A stretch of 64,000 bases of DNA from Effrenium voratum (GCA_963377175.1 CAUJNA010002890.1:1620010-1684009); one strand, 5' to 3'. Positions 1 to 9,776 are shown, numbered from the stretch's first letter. A program made the numbers and translations. The notes: a model not told the origin generated them from the sequence alone.

Positions 1-109
1 CCTCCGTCAGGAGCCTCCCCCAGGGCCGGCGGCGGCGGGATCCAAAGCCAAGCCCAAGGATCGAAAGCGCCGGTCGCGGGAGCTTCGATGCGACAAGTTC
101 GGAAGTTGG
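1..109 (+). CDS. exon fragment at left edge, basic linker-like
   Basis: An open + frame from the window edge gives a Pro/Ala/Gly stretch, then a basic segment (SKAKPKDRKRRSRELRCD), and stops at 117-119 just past a possible GT donor (gttggtcacc). The basic, disordered composition is common in linkers of dinoflagellate signalling proteins. Product unknown. The left limit is cut by the window. Confidence 0.4.
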
Positions 110-526
110 TTGGTCACCTGAGCCACTTGCTCAAAACCGATTCGGGTAGATGAAGGTTAGTAAGGGACAATCCCCTTGCCATAAATCGCTGCGGATATCC
201 GCCTTCTTAGTTCTTTGCACGGTTCTGGGTAGATCATTTTGATACCGGGTTTTGATAATGACTCACCTGGGCTATAACCCACTTCTAAGGGTCACCAGGC
301 TCCAATGCTGTCTAAGTCCCCCGTGGGTTAACCCTGTAATTTGTGGGTGATCCATGTGGCCTTTTCCACTGTCTAAGTCCCCCGTGGGTTAACCCTGTAA
401 TTTGTGAGTGATCCAAGTGGGCTTTTCCACTGTCTAAGTTCCCCCTGGGTTAACCCTGTAATTTGTGGGTTGTGATTCAAGCGGCCTTTTTTCCACTGGG
501 TAACTTGGCGAATCGACCATCCAAGT

Positions 527-611
527 ACCAAGAAGGCGCAACATGATGCGCCTTGGCCAAGCGCAAAGCTTCGGTGGGCCAAGATTTCATGATGTCAGGA
601 ACACGGCTGAG
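527..611 (+). CDS. candidate short exon, product unknown
   Basis: The island begins right after a family H end (aacttggcgaatcgaccatccaag) and stops at a GT donor (ctgag|gtgggt). It is open in more than one + frame and also on the - strand, so neither frame nor coding status can be settled. One + frame reads RRRNMMRLGQAQSFGGPRF. Confidence 0.25.
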
Positions 612-1263
612 GTGGGTGAAACAAGCCGGGGGTCGACTGGCACCGGGAAAATGTCCCATGAGTTTTTCGGGGGAGTATTTTGCCTTTACCCGAGAGTTCA
701 TCCCCCATGAAAGGACTGGTTGACCCCAATTTGGAGGATGACAATCCTCAAACAGTGGCGGTAACATAATGAACACATTTTTTTTTTTAATGCTTGCAAT
801 TGAATCCCAGGGTTTATGGTCCTGCCTTGGTGGCAGAAGCGTCTCCAGCCAACATATCCTCTTGTGACTCAGGATCCAAATACCGCAGGAACCAAGGTGG
901 ACTTGCAAGTAAGCCAACCATACTGGACCACAAAGACGTGTTGCTTTTTGGGAAGACGATTTTGGTAGCAAGGAAGTAGTTTAGATCTGTATTGTGGCCC
1001 ATCCACTCCAGAAGTGAGGGCATTTGTACCTTGCCCCCTTGGCACACCCCCGCAAGATGAAGTCCTTAAGGGGCACAAGGCGTAGTTCCCAGCAAGCCCT
1101 CGTCATATGATGTTGTTCGCTGCCCTTCGATGTTTGACAGGAGAAGCCTGCCAAAAGCCTTGGCCTTTGGGCTTCGCGAGATGCCAGGGTTTCGTTTGAG
1201 CGAATTTCCCCAGGTACCTGGAGGTCAAACAACCTTGAAGATGGGGATATCGCTCACCCATGC

Positions 1264-1480
1264 TCACCCTAGGTTCAACCCCCATTTAAGGAATGGCCCA
1301 AGGCGACTCAATTTTTGGTGATGTCAATTCTTAGGTAAACCATGGTGGTTATATTAACTTTCCTTGTTTTGATTGTGGATTTGAATCTTAGAGCGCACAA
1401 TATTGGGGTGATGTCAACCATATTTATTTGGATGGTTGAAGGGCACTTCAGCCCAGTGGTTGAGTTGTTTTGAACGGCCA
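1264..1480. repeat. repeat of the 'ctagggttcaacc / aaacaatggtggttat' type
   Basis: The same words, in the same order, recur at 1866-1945 and 33386-33480, and inverted at 35935-36025. They form a dispersed element of roughly 80-200 bp. I find no coding content in it. Confidence 0.5.
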
Positions 1481-1718
1481 ATTGGTTTTTATCCATGGCA
1501 GTCCAACAAATGGGTGTGACTGTTTTCGAGGGTGCTTATGCCCTTGGACAATTGGGGCATGAGTCAAGATTCAGGGGTATTGGCCTGATTTTTGTTCGAT
1601 TTGCTCTTGGAGATAGTGGAGACTCCAGGTATAGCTTACCAGTTGACTTGGCAAACATGATTTTTCTGTTGGCTTGAGAGGCCATCAGCTCAGCAGGGCA
1701 GCTTTTGCCATACCAAAG

Positions 1719-1812
1719 GTGGCCGTTTTGAACACCCGGGTTTGGGTAGAGGACGAGGCGTACGTCTTCTGCGATACTGCAGATGAACAAAAACCGGAAC
1801 CGGATGCAGCAG
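1719..1812 (+). CDS. exon, acidic soluble domain, product unknown
   Basis: Flanked by accaaag|gtg and gcagcag|gtcaga, the + frame reads VAVLNTRVWVEDEAYVFCD followed by TADEQKPEPDAA. Alternating hydrophobic residues then an acidic tail look like a real soluble domain, with no membrane segment. Unlike the surrounding sequence it carries no family element. I do not recognise the family. Confidence 0.5.
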
Positions 1813-3078
1813 GTCAGATGGCGATTTGAAAATTCGAACTGAGGCGAAAGAATAGTTCAAGCATTGAAGGGTTTCCCTAGGGTTCAACCGAATCCCGTCA
1901 AAAGAATGGCCTTGGTAAACAATGGTGGTGATGTGTATATACATATATTTTATGTATACATGAACCCGACCTTTGCTGTATTCGTGGCAACCGAATCCAG
2001 GGTTTCATGCTCGCAGAGACTGTGTGGAACTCCTCACAGCCCTTTGATTTTGAGGACTCTCCTGGGCCGTCTTTCTGGGTCCTGCGATTCAGCCGTTAAA
2101 CAATGGAGGATCAGACGGCCATTGTTTACCCAAACATTGTCATCATCTCAATTGGATCCTTGCCATGTTTTCTTTTTGGAGAGGGGCTGCCCAAACCTGT
2201 ACTAACCTGAAACGGTACCAATCAAACAAATTAAGCCTGGGCGTGCCTTTCTTTGTCTTCCCTTGTTGGCTCCTTTAGGGCCAAGGGCAACCTCTGAAAC
2301 AAATCCGTGTGACTTCCATTGGCTGAAAGTAATATGTGTTATTCTTATTCTCCCCTGATGGGCTGGACATGTGCTTACTAGTTCCAGACTTGATCAAATC
2401 GAGGGAACTACTGGACAGATACTTTTCCATTTTCGCAGGGCCGGAAACACACCAAACACTTCCAACAACTTGGTTGCTGTTGACCCCCTCCCCCCTTCCG
2501 CAAAAAGTTTAACTTTCTTTGGGATTTTGGTGGAAAACCTTTCCCTTGATTTCAACCAAAAAGTCTCAAGATCTAAAGATCCGTGGCCCAGTCGCAGCAC
2601 AGCTTTTCAAGTTGGAGAGTCCTCAGGTCCAAAGTCCAAAGGCCCGAGCTTTGAGGCGGGGCGGGGCTGGCGGCTGCGTCCATCTTTTTCGGGGGGGGGG
2701 GGGGGGACGGGGCCCCGTTTCCCCAGAAAGGCGCTTCCGCTTCGGTTTTTTGCCTTTGGTTTCCCGGGAAAAAAAGAAAAAAAGAAGAAAAAAGAGGGTT
2801 ACCAGCTCCAAAAGCGACACACCCAAGACATGCGACCCAGGCTCCATGTTGGGTACCTAATTTTGACCCACAGCCATATATGACTGGTGACACAATTCTG
2901 AGGTAGACATCGGTTTCGAGGGTTTCATTTTTTTGGGAGGGGTTTCTCCAGATTGGCTTCGGGCGGAAGCAAATGTTCGTTCCGGGATAGACTTGAACCT
3001 CGTCCCCAAGGAAATAGGACATCAAGCTCTGGGTTGAAGTTGATGTATGGAACCCTCGGGTTGATTCCAAGCATTGTC

Positions 3079-3184
3079 CTCACTCCCCGAGTTCCTGGAT
3101 TTTTGTCACTTTTTGGGAAGACCAGATTGAGCGGTACACAACAGGTTCGGATTTTGTTCTGGCCAATCCACCCAGCAAGTGAGC
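3079..3184. mobile_element. family E TIR element
   Basis: The ends ctcactccccgag and cccagcaagtgag are imperfect inverted copies. The core phrase ctttttgggaagacca is shared with the copies at 21.80, 36.96 and 60.84 kb. No reading frame, so non-autonomous. A degenerate relative lies at 929-1019. Confidence 0.6.
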
Positions 3185-3339
3185 TTAACAACATGTATGC
3201 CCTTTAGAAACCACCCATCTCCCCCTTCAGCACATGTTTTGAAGAAAAGGAGCCCTGAAGAGAACGGAAAAGGTACGGCCAGAACTCTGAGTGTTCTAGG
3301 GGTACCTTCCCATGCTTTCCAGGGAGCCTTTGGTGCATT

Positions 3340-3440
3340 TTGCTTGGCTGTTAGGACTTTAACTTTTTGCCAACTAATGGGTTTTCCACTAAACCACTAA
3401 AAGTTAGTTAAACTTTTAGCAGGGCTTCGCAGAAAGCAAC
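3340..3440. repeat. family G dispersed repeat
   Basis: The phrase ccaactaatgggttttcc, followed by a conserved ccactaaaagtt and cttttagcagggcttcgcag, recurs at 13040-13135, 40063-40130 and 63540-63610. More divergent copies occur near 27.55, 41.47, 49.80 and 50.96 kb. The downstream stretch 3441-3560 is also similar to 63410-63535, so one larger element carries both. Confidence 0.6.
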
Positions 3441-3632
3441 CGAGGATCCTTCTTTTCAGGAAACCATCAAAAACCCAGGGAAACAGATCCGGTTTTGGAA
3501 AAGAAGGATGGTTGACAATAATGGAAAAGGAATCAACCCTTAGAAGTATGAGAGACTCTGTTTCCCTCACTCCTTGAGTGCGACTTGAAATCTCTTTGAG
3601 GAAGCCCGTTTTAGCGGCAAGCGACACGTTTG

Positions 3633-3756
3633 GTTACCTAGCTAGGTGCCCTTTCTCACCCAACTTTGTTGGTTGGGAGGGTTTTCCCTACTAAAATAGA
3701 CATCCCGAAAAAATGAATGGTACCAACTTATTCTAGCTTCTCTACTGGAGGACCTT
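3633..3756. mobile_element. family F introner-like element
   Basis: The 5' end (ttacctagctaggtgcc) and 3' end (ctctactggaggacc) match the other F copies. It keeps the conserved middle (gggttttccctactaaaatagac) and accaacttattcta. Confidence 0.65.
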
Positions 3757-3832
3757 GTTGCTGTTTTTGGCCTATGCACTCGATGGGACGTGAGTCAGCA
3801 CCCGTCACACATTCCCGTTTTTGCCATGGGAG

Positions 3833-3938
3833 GCCATGCTGGAGGATTTGGAGGGCACCGAGCAGGCGGGTGTCCGGCCCCCCCGCCCTCCCCAACAGAA
3901 CCCCCCGCCACAAGAAAAAAAGAAGAGCAAAAGCAGTG
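3833..3938 (+). CDS. candidate exon, Pro-rich then Lys-rich linker
   Basis: After a gggag acceptor the + frame reads AMLEDLEGTEQAGV, then a PPRPPQQNPPPQ stretch and a lysine-rich tail, ending at a possible GT donor (cagtg|gtacaa). It looks like a disordered linker. The - strand is also open here, and low complexity inflates open frames, so it is tentative. Confidence 0.35.
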
Positions 3939-4565
3939 GTACAAAAACAAGAGGAACAACAATGCCAAAAGCAAGAAGCAAAAGCAGACCCAATGGTTCC
4001 CTGTTTTCCTTTTTGTCCATCGGGCTCTCCGCTCGCCATGCTGAAAAGGGGCCACCATTTCAGGTAGTTTAAACCCCTGGTTGAGGGTGCCCGGGTACTT
4101 CTCTTTTTTTTGTGTGAGGGGAAACAACTCCATATGCACAAGAATATGTGCTATTCTTCCGTGTTGGTTTTGAAGGGAGGCTATCACTGCTGCACATGTT
4201 TTCTCTCATTTTGGCCAAGGGAGGAAAAACACAACTGTGGGGAATCGGTTGAAACAAATACCGGCCACGTGAATATGAGGGTACCCATGTCGGGGGATAA
4301 GGGAAACCCAACAGGACAAAAGCAAACAGTTTGAACGTTCACTTTTGAGAAACAGATGGCTTCAAGGGAGGCCAAGTGAAGACACTCCAAAGCCGCACAA
4401 AGTGAACACGAGGCAGCGCGCAAGGGGTTTGGGTCACTGGATGGGCCCCCTGAAGCTGGCTCTCCTTTTGATTCACGCCCCAACGCGGGTTTCCCGTCAT
4501 AGGGAAGCGCTTAGCGAAGCGCTTCGCTGGGTCGGGGTCCGACTGCCAGGTGGCCTTTCTCGCAG

Positions 4566-4645
4566 CTTTCCAGAAGCTCTCGGATGGCAAGGAACTCCTG
4601 ACCCCCGCCGCTCGGACGGACCGAGGGACGAATCGAATCTCACCG
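4566..4645 (+). CDS. candidate exon, product unknown
   Basis: Bounded by tttctcgcag and accg|gttttt. The + frame reads FQKLSDGKELLTPAARTD then RGTNRISP, a plausible amphipathic helix plus polar tail. A second frame is also open. No family recognised. Confidence 0.4.
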
Positions 4646-4792
4646 GTTTTTGCCCTTTCGGTTATGTGACATGGGCGGCCCCTCTTGGAGGGTATCCTTT
4701 TTGGTTTCCCTTTAAATTCACCCCAAGGGAACTTTCACAAGGGTCCAAAGCTTTGGAGTACCGTTTGCCCTTTCCTGAGTGACACTCACATC

Positions 4793-4919
4793 TAGGTCCC
4801 CCAGCGAAAGCGTGCCCTTTTGCCGTTTCTTTTTTGGGGGAGAGTTTCCCCTACTAAAACAGACAGCCTGAAAAAAGAAATGGACCAACTTATTCTAACC
4901 TCTCTACTGGAGGACCTAG
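4793..4919. mobile_element. family F introner-like element with flanking direct repeat
   Basis: A complete copy from aggtcccccag to ctggaggacctag. The 14-bp word agtgacactcacat stands just before it (4776-4789) and just after it (4925-4938), as a target-site duplication would. Confidence 0.75.
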
Positions 4920-5048
4920 TTTCTTAGTGACACTCACATGAGTGTGTCTGAAAAATAGGGGACCTTTGGTTGGTTACAGTAAGCAATTTCCCAGCATCAC
5001 CCGCCAATGGATTTCTGTCAAAGGTCCCAAAAGAAGGTCACTTCACAA

Positions 5049-5140
5049 CCTGGACCCCCAAAGGACCCCTTTTTTCTGCCTTTGACCCATAAAAAAAGGG
5101 GGTACAAAGGCACAAATAAGGGGTCCTTTGGGGGTCCAGG
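5049..5140. repeat. 92-bp palindromic element
   Basis: The left arm begins cctggacccccaaaggacc and the right arm ends ggtcctttgggggtccagg. The inner parts also pair (gcctttg with caaaggc), so nearly the whole unit folds as a hairpin. No reading frame. It resembles a small MITE but I found no second copy. Confidence 0.7.
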
Positions 5141-5158
5141 AAACATCGACAGGTTTTG

Positions 5159-5220
5159 AGGGCTGATCGCGACTATAGTCGGCTCATCCTGAGTTCCCGG
5201 ACGTCATGCACATCTCAAGG
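5159..5220 (+). CDS. weak candidate exon
   Basis: A unique, repeat-free island after a ttgag acceptor with a + frame ADRDYSRLILSSRTSC. Another frame is also open and no family is recognised. Confidence 0.2.
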
Positions 5221-5263
5221 CCGTTTGAGTCGCAAACAGCAAGTCCGGACTCTTTGGCTGTTG

Positions 5264-5376
5264 TGTGGGTGTGGCTCAAAATTTAAGAGCTAGGGCAAAT
5301 CGCAGGGTTTGGTCTTTGTTTCCATTTACCTAGGGGCCATTTTGGGTACATCTTTTTGAGCCACAGCCGTGTCGGT
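5264..5376. mobile_element. family I TIR element
   Basis: The ends gtgggtgtggctcaaaat and ttttgagccacagcc are inverted repeats. Internally it has tttggtctttgtttccattt. Related copies are at 10766, 11331, 42313, 45403 and 59575. Confidence 0.7.
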
Positions 5377-5700
5377 TGTTACCCTGCGGTTGCCCTTTGT
5401 TTCAAGCAGGGTTGTGGAATCACGGGGTTTATGCAACCACTTCTTTGATACAAGGAATCTCCCCCTGTATATGGGGTGTTAGTCTTTGGGAAGCCCTTTT
5501 TGCTGTATCACAGAAGTGGTCATTTCCCACAACCATGGTTTTAAGTGTTTAGGGGCGATAGCAAGCTTACCCTGAGATCCTGCACTTTAGCCACTTTGGT
5601 TGCTGTACTTTCAATCACAAACAGTTCGGGGAGTTGTCGCTGGCTGGTGAAAGAAAGGGCGATTTGACTTCTTTTGCCGGGGGGAGGGGGAAAAGACGAG

Positions 5701-5772
5701 AGTCGACCAAGGACAACAAGGAGTTGCGGGACTTCATTCGTCTCTACAGCGGGGTGCCGGAGGAGGAGCGCG
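5701..5772 (+). CDS. exon, charged helix, product unknown
   Basis: Starting after an acgag acceptor the frame reads STKDNKELRDFIRLYSGV then PEEER, ending where a GA donor (gcgcg|gataaa) would have to be used; the next in-frame codon is a stop. Composition is clearly protein-like, and non-canonical GA donors are known in dinoflagellates. Function unknown. Confidence 0.5.
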
Positions 5773-6149
5773 GATAAAAAGATCCGGCGGACGGAACCTC
5801 TTGCAGATTCATGTGAACAAAACATAGCTTTTTGGGTTACATGTTAATCAGCAGAAGTGTGTGTATTTCATTCTGAGAAGCATCTAGAAGGTTTGCAAAT
5901 GTAGAGTTGCAGGGAGCGACAAACCAGACCTTGGCTGATTTCTAGGCGAGCAAAAAACACCCCTTTCTGGAGTTGACCACTGGAAATCTGGGTTGCTGTT
6001 GCTGGCCATGGTGGGTCCCGTTGGTCGTTTTCCACGAATGAATGTTTCGCCCCTCATGGTTTCATGCGGTTGCCATCTCCGCAACGCGTTGATCAGCTCT
6101 AATTGGTGGTTTCTGGTTTGGTACATGGACATATGAAACCCTGCACCTC

Positions 6150-6275
6150 CATTTGATCAAAGGGAATCTGCTCGAAATACTTTTACTTATTCCTGGGGTC
6201 TTAAGCAGATGGTCCATTTGCTTAAGACCCCAGGAATAAGTAAAAGTATTTCGAGTAGATTCCCTTTGAAGACCA
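6150..6275. repeat. near-perfect palindrome built from a family A half-element
   Basis: Two arms of about 50 bp mirror each other around agatggtccattt. The left arm runs from aaagggaatctgctcgaaat to ggggtcttaag and the right arm returns cttaagaccccaggaataag to agattcccttt. The words gggaatct and cttaag..atgg are those of family A, so this is a head-to-head doubled half copy. Confidence 0.75.
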
Positions 6276-6804
6276 ACGCGGGAAAATAACACATATTCGG
6301 GCGTGCATCACGGGCGTCCCTTTTCAGGATGCGGATCAGTTTTGGAGGCAGAGTAAGAGTCGAATCACGTGAACACAATGCGACGCATAGCATCATTGTG
6401 AAGAAATCTCCTTCCAGGAGACACCTTAGCCAACGTCTACACCGTGTGCCTGCTCCTTTTTTGGCAGAGGTGTCTTTAACAACCGGTGCCGGTCCTGCGG
6501 ACTAATCCAACGTTAAATGAAAATAATTGCCACGGCTATATACCACTATCGGGGGTACACACCTCCTTTCAATCCTAATTACATGGGTGGTATCATGTAC
6601 AAATATAATGGGGGCCGTTGGAACTATCGTGCGAAGAGTTGGAAGTTAGCTCTTGAAGCGCCAAGCCCCTTTTGTGACTTACCTCTTAAAAGCACAACTT
6701 TTCAACTTTCTGGGTAACATGGGCTATATTCCCGAAAGCGTGGCGAAGGGTTCTTCCGCTGGGTTCACTTGAGTTGTTCTCATGAGAGTCATTACAAGGT
6801 GTCA

Positions 6805-7180
6805 TTGCAAGGTCAGTCATTGCAAGGAGTCATTGCAAGGAGTCATTGTCATTGCAAGGAGTCATTGCAAGGAGTCATTGCAAGGAGTCATTGCAAGGAG
6901 TCATTGCAAGGAGTCATTGCAAGGAGTCATTGCAAGGAGTCATTGCAAGGAGTCATTGCAAGGAGTCATTGCAAGGAGTCATTGCAAGGAGTCATTGCAA
7001 GGAGTCATTGCAAGGAGTCATTGCAAGGAGTCATTGCAAGGAGTCATTGCAAGGAGTCATTGCAAGGAGTCATTGCAAGGAGTCATTGCAAGGAGTCATT
7101 GCAAGGAGTCATTGCAAGGAGTCATTGCAAGGAGTCATTGCAAGGAGTCATTGCAAGGAGTCATTGCAAGGAGTCATTGC
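6805..7180 (+). repeat. 13-bp tandem array, forward half
   Basis: About 25 almost perfect copies of gcaaggagtcatt run from 6849 to 7180, with degenerate leaders from 6805. Because 13 is not a multiple of 3 and the unit makes no stop on this strand, all three frames stay open and encode the same 13-residue repeat (HCKESLQGVIARS). The long open frames here are therefore not evidence for a protein. Confidence 0.9.
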
Positions 7181-7267
7181 CATTGGCTTGCACTTGCTGC
7201 AACTTGCACTTGACTCCTTGCACTTGCAACTTGCACTTGCACTTCCTTGCACTCCTTGCAACTTGCC
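7181..7267. repeat. spacer between inverted 13-bp arrays
   Basis: Shuffled cacttgc, aacttgc and ctccttgc words join the forward and reverse arrays. The spacer seems to mix the 13-bp unit with the 14-bp unit found at 8.07-8.42 kb. Confidence 0.6.
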
Positions 7268-7424
7268 TTGACTCCTTGCAATGACTCCTTGCAATGACTC
7301 CTTGCAATGACTCCTTGCAATGACTCCTTGCAATGACTCCTTGCAATGACTCCTTGCAATGACTCCTTGCAATGACTCCTTGCAATGACTCCTTGCAATG
7401 ACTCCTTGCAATGACTCCTTGCAA
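7268..7424 (-). repeat. 13-bp tandem array, inverted half
   Basis: About 12 copies of tgactccttgcaa, the exact reverse complement of the forward unit. With the forward half it can form a stem of up to about 150 bp with an 87-bp loop plus unpaired forward copies. Confidence 0.9.
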
Positions 7425-7519
7425 GCGCAAGTGCAAGGAGTCAAGTGCAATTGACTTGCGAGGAGTTAAAATCTCTTCTTAGGGCGGCGGGGTAGTGCCG
7501 ACGACACTACACGAAAATC

Positions 7520-7945
7520 GACCCTCTGCGGGGATCGGCGTGGTCGAGGTGCAAAAACCCATGGTTTTTTGCGATTTCTGCTGCTCGCGCGACCCTCTGC
7601 GGGGATCGGCGTGGTCGAGGTGCAAAAACCCATGGTTTTTTGCGATTTCTAACCTGCTCGCGCGACCCTCTGCGGGGATCGGCGTGGTCGAGGTGCAAAA
7701 ACCCATGGTTTTTTGCGATTTCTATCCTGCTCGCGCGACCCTCTGCGGGGATCGGCGTGGTCGAGGTGCAAAAACCCATGGTTTTTTGCGATTTCTAACC
7801 TGCTCGCGCGACCCTCTGCGGGGATCGGCGTGGTCGAGGTGCAAAAACCCATGGTTTTTTGCGATTTCTATCCTGCTCGCGCGACCCTCTGCGGGGATCG
7901 GCGTGGTCGAGGTGCAAAAACTCAAGGTTTTTTGCGACTTTTGTT
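7520..7945. repeat. 73-bp tandem array, six units
   Basis: Units begin with gaccctctgcggggatcgg at 7520, 7591, 7664, 7737, 7810 and 7883, so the period is 73 (71 for the first). Each unit holds the small palindrome aaaacccatggtttttt. Units alternate between tctaacctg and tctatcctg in their last part, suggesting a 146-bp higher-order unit. Confidence 0.9.
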
Positions 7946-7952
7946 GTTCGAA

Positions 7953-8040
7953 CTGGTCCTCGGGAGTTGTCTCGTGGTTCGCGCGCCTGCTCCCGGAACC
8001 GGCGGGTCGCGGGTTCGATTCCTCCCTGGTCCGCGGGCGG
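7953..8040 (+). ncRNA. tRNA-like sequence (Pol III A and B box), SINE-like
   Basis: The B-box core ggttcgattcc (8012-8022) sits in a T-arm-like context (gtcgcgggttcgattcctcc). A plausible A box, tcgtggttcgcgcgcctg, lies about 30 bp upstream. The anticodon stem does not fold cleanly, so I do not call a functional tRNA. Its antisense translation resembles the spurious peptides typical of tRNA genes. It separates the 73-bp and 14-bp arrays. Confidence 0.55.
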
Positions 8041-8069
8041 GCGTCGCAAGATGCAACTTGCATTTTACA

Positions 8070-8420
8070 GCAACTTGCGCAGAGCAACTTGCGCAGAGCA
8101 AGTTGCACAGAGCAACTTGCGCAGACCAACTTGCACCGACCAGTTTGCGCAGAGCGCCTTGCCTAGAGCAACTTGCGCAGAGCAACTTACGCAGAGCAAC
8201 TTGCACAGAGCAACTTGCACAGAGCAGCTTGCACAGAGCAACTTGCAGGGAGCGCAATTTGCACAGCAACTTGCAGGGAGCCACTTGCAGGGACCAACTT
8301 GCCGGAGCAACTTGCGCGGAGCAACTTGCGCAGAGCAACTTGCACAGTGCAACTTGCGTAGAGCAACTTGCGCAGACCAACTTGCACCGACCAGTTTGCG
8401 CAGAGCACCTTGCCTGGTGC
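8070..8420. repeat. 14-bp degenerate tandem array
   Basis: About 25 copies of gcgcagagcaactt with many substitutions (gcacagagcaactt, gcagaccaactt, gcagggagcaactt). Long open frames on both strands (up to 275 codons, merged with the 73-bp array) come from the repeat and are rejected as genes. Confidence 0.85.
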
Positions 8421-8783
8421 TGTCTCGCGCTTGCTTCACGAAGTGCAGGGAAAAAGAACGCATCCTGCAGCGTTGGGCCGACCTCGCTTGCGATGTTCTG
8501 CTTTCGGGCCAACCGTGGTCTAGTGTCTGTAAAAGATTAACTTCAGGGCTTGGAGTTTTAAGGGGTAAGGCGAGGAAATGATCCGTTTCAGAAAACTACT
8601 CCTAATCCGAGGTGGACAGTGAATCCTCGCATCTTAGAAACAACCAGAGATAATCATGACAGGTTCTGAGCGCCACATGTTTGGGTTCATCACCTCCCTC
8701 ACGGCTTTGAAAGACAGAATCTGGGTTTGAGGAAGCTGTACTTGACGAAGCCCCTCAAGGCCCAAACCTGAACATGTGGGGCA

Positions 8784-8908
8784 CCAACTTGGATGTTCAA
8801 CCAACTTAGCAAGTAGAGAAATCACAATGGTTATAAGGGGACAACCCCGGTTACCCTAGTTGCAACCACGGTTATAACCTACTTGGTAAGTTGGTTGAGC
8901 ATCCAAGA
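8784..8908. mobile_element. family H TIR element
   Basis: The ends acttggatgttcaaccaac and gttggttgagcatccaag are inverted repeats, and the middle carries ggttataacc words. Other copies or ends are at 505-526, 9505-9626, 16229-16363, 33663-33810, 34380-34494, 44800-44911 and 54040-54123. Confidence 0.7.
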
Positions 8909-8980
8909 ATGGACCCTTTGGAAAGGTAAAGAGCCGCAGAATTCGGTGGGCCGACTCGTTGCATCTTCAATTTGTGGGAG

Positions 8981-9075
8981 GACCTGGACACGGAGCTGCT
9001 GACCGTGGCGTCGAGGAGAGATGACCTGTGCATCGACGCGACGGCGTTTACGACCTTGCGCCTCGAAATGACACG
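8981..9075 (+). CDS. exon, soluble domain, product unknown
   Basis: After a gtgggag acceptor the frame reads DLDTELLTVASRRDDLCID then ATAFTTLRLEMTR. It runs directly into the G-rich heptamer array, which must begin the next intron. Helical, charged and clearly coding in style, but I do not recognise the family. Confidence 0.5.
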
Positions 9076-9172
9076 GGGGTGGGATGGGGTGGGGTGGGGT
9101 GGGGGTTGGGGGTTGGGGGTTGGGGGTTGGGGGTTGGGGGTTGGGGGTTGGGGGTTGGGGGTGGGGGGTGTG
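9075..9172 (+). repeat. G-rich GGGGGTT heptamer array, G-quadruplex potential
   Basis: Eight to nine copies of gggggtt follow a short ggggt run. The many runs of five G on the + strand could form G-quadruplexes in DNA or in the transcribed intron. It resembles a telomere-like motif but differs from the TTTAGGG repeat known in dinoflagellates. Confidence 0.85.
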
Positions 9173-9504
9173 TGGGATGTCAAATTGGATGCCCATTTGG
9201 ATGCTTCTGACAAACGGATCGGTTTTTCCCAAAATGCTGGGATTTCAACTGTTGCGGGTAATTACCTGTTTTGAAGTGTTCTTTTTTAAGGATTCCAACA
9301 GGAAACTGATAATTTGAAGGCTTGGGTTCTTTGGCCAGAATTTTAGAACAGGAAATCGGGTCAGCAGCCTTTGTTTTTGTTCATTCTTGGGTGGCTACCC
9401 CAGGGTTTTTTGGCTCAAGCTGACGCATATTGACCGAAGTACATCCTTACAAGCCACTTGAGCCCTCAGGGTAGTATGCGGGTGAATGGATCCTTTGGGC
9501 ATGC

Positions 9505-9626
9505 TACTTGGATGTTCGGCCACGTTAGCATTTGGTTGGCAACCTGGGATATAACCCACTAGCAACAACATCAACTCCACTGAACGGGGAACTTACCAGC
9601 ATAACTTAGGTTAACAACTTGCCAAG
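9505..9626. mobile_element. family H element, interrupted by family B
   Basis: It starts acttggatgttcggccacg, contains aacccactagcaacaacatcaactcc and runs into the family B copy that follows, so the far end is lost or displaced. Confidence 0.55.
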
Positions 9627-9628
9627 CT

Positions 9629-9776
9629 TAAATGGGCGATCGGGTACCAAGTGAGTGGTTAGTAAGCCTGGTTGTAACCCACTGAACGGCGACTTACAAC
9701 CATGGCTTTTGTGGCTAATCTCACCATGGTAATTACCCACTTACCTGATTCGTGCCGAATCGATCGCCCCTTCAAG
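9629..9776. mobile_element. family B TIR element
   Basis: The left end gggcgatcgggtacc and right end gaatcgatcgccccttcaag are inverted. The middle carries gtggttagtaagcctggtt, aacccactgaacgg and accatggcttttgtgg, shared with the other B copies. No frame. Confidence 0.75.

Noticed and set aside
477..971. A 164-codon - strand frame.
   Set aside because: It spans a family H end and a poly-T tract. The + strand has a better-placed short island.
7520..7945. CRISPR-like regular array.
   Set aside because: The units are contiguous 73-bp repeats without unique spacers, in a eukaryotic-style region.
7495..8581. Open frames of 196-275 codons across the 73-bp and 14-bp arrays.
   Set aside because: They follow the repeat units and the antisense of the tRNA-like sequence; there is no independent coding signal.
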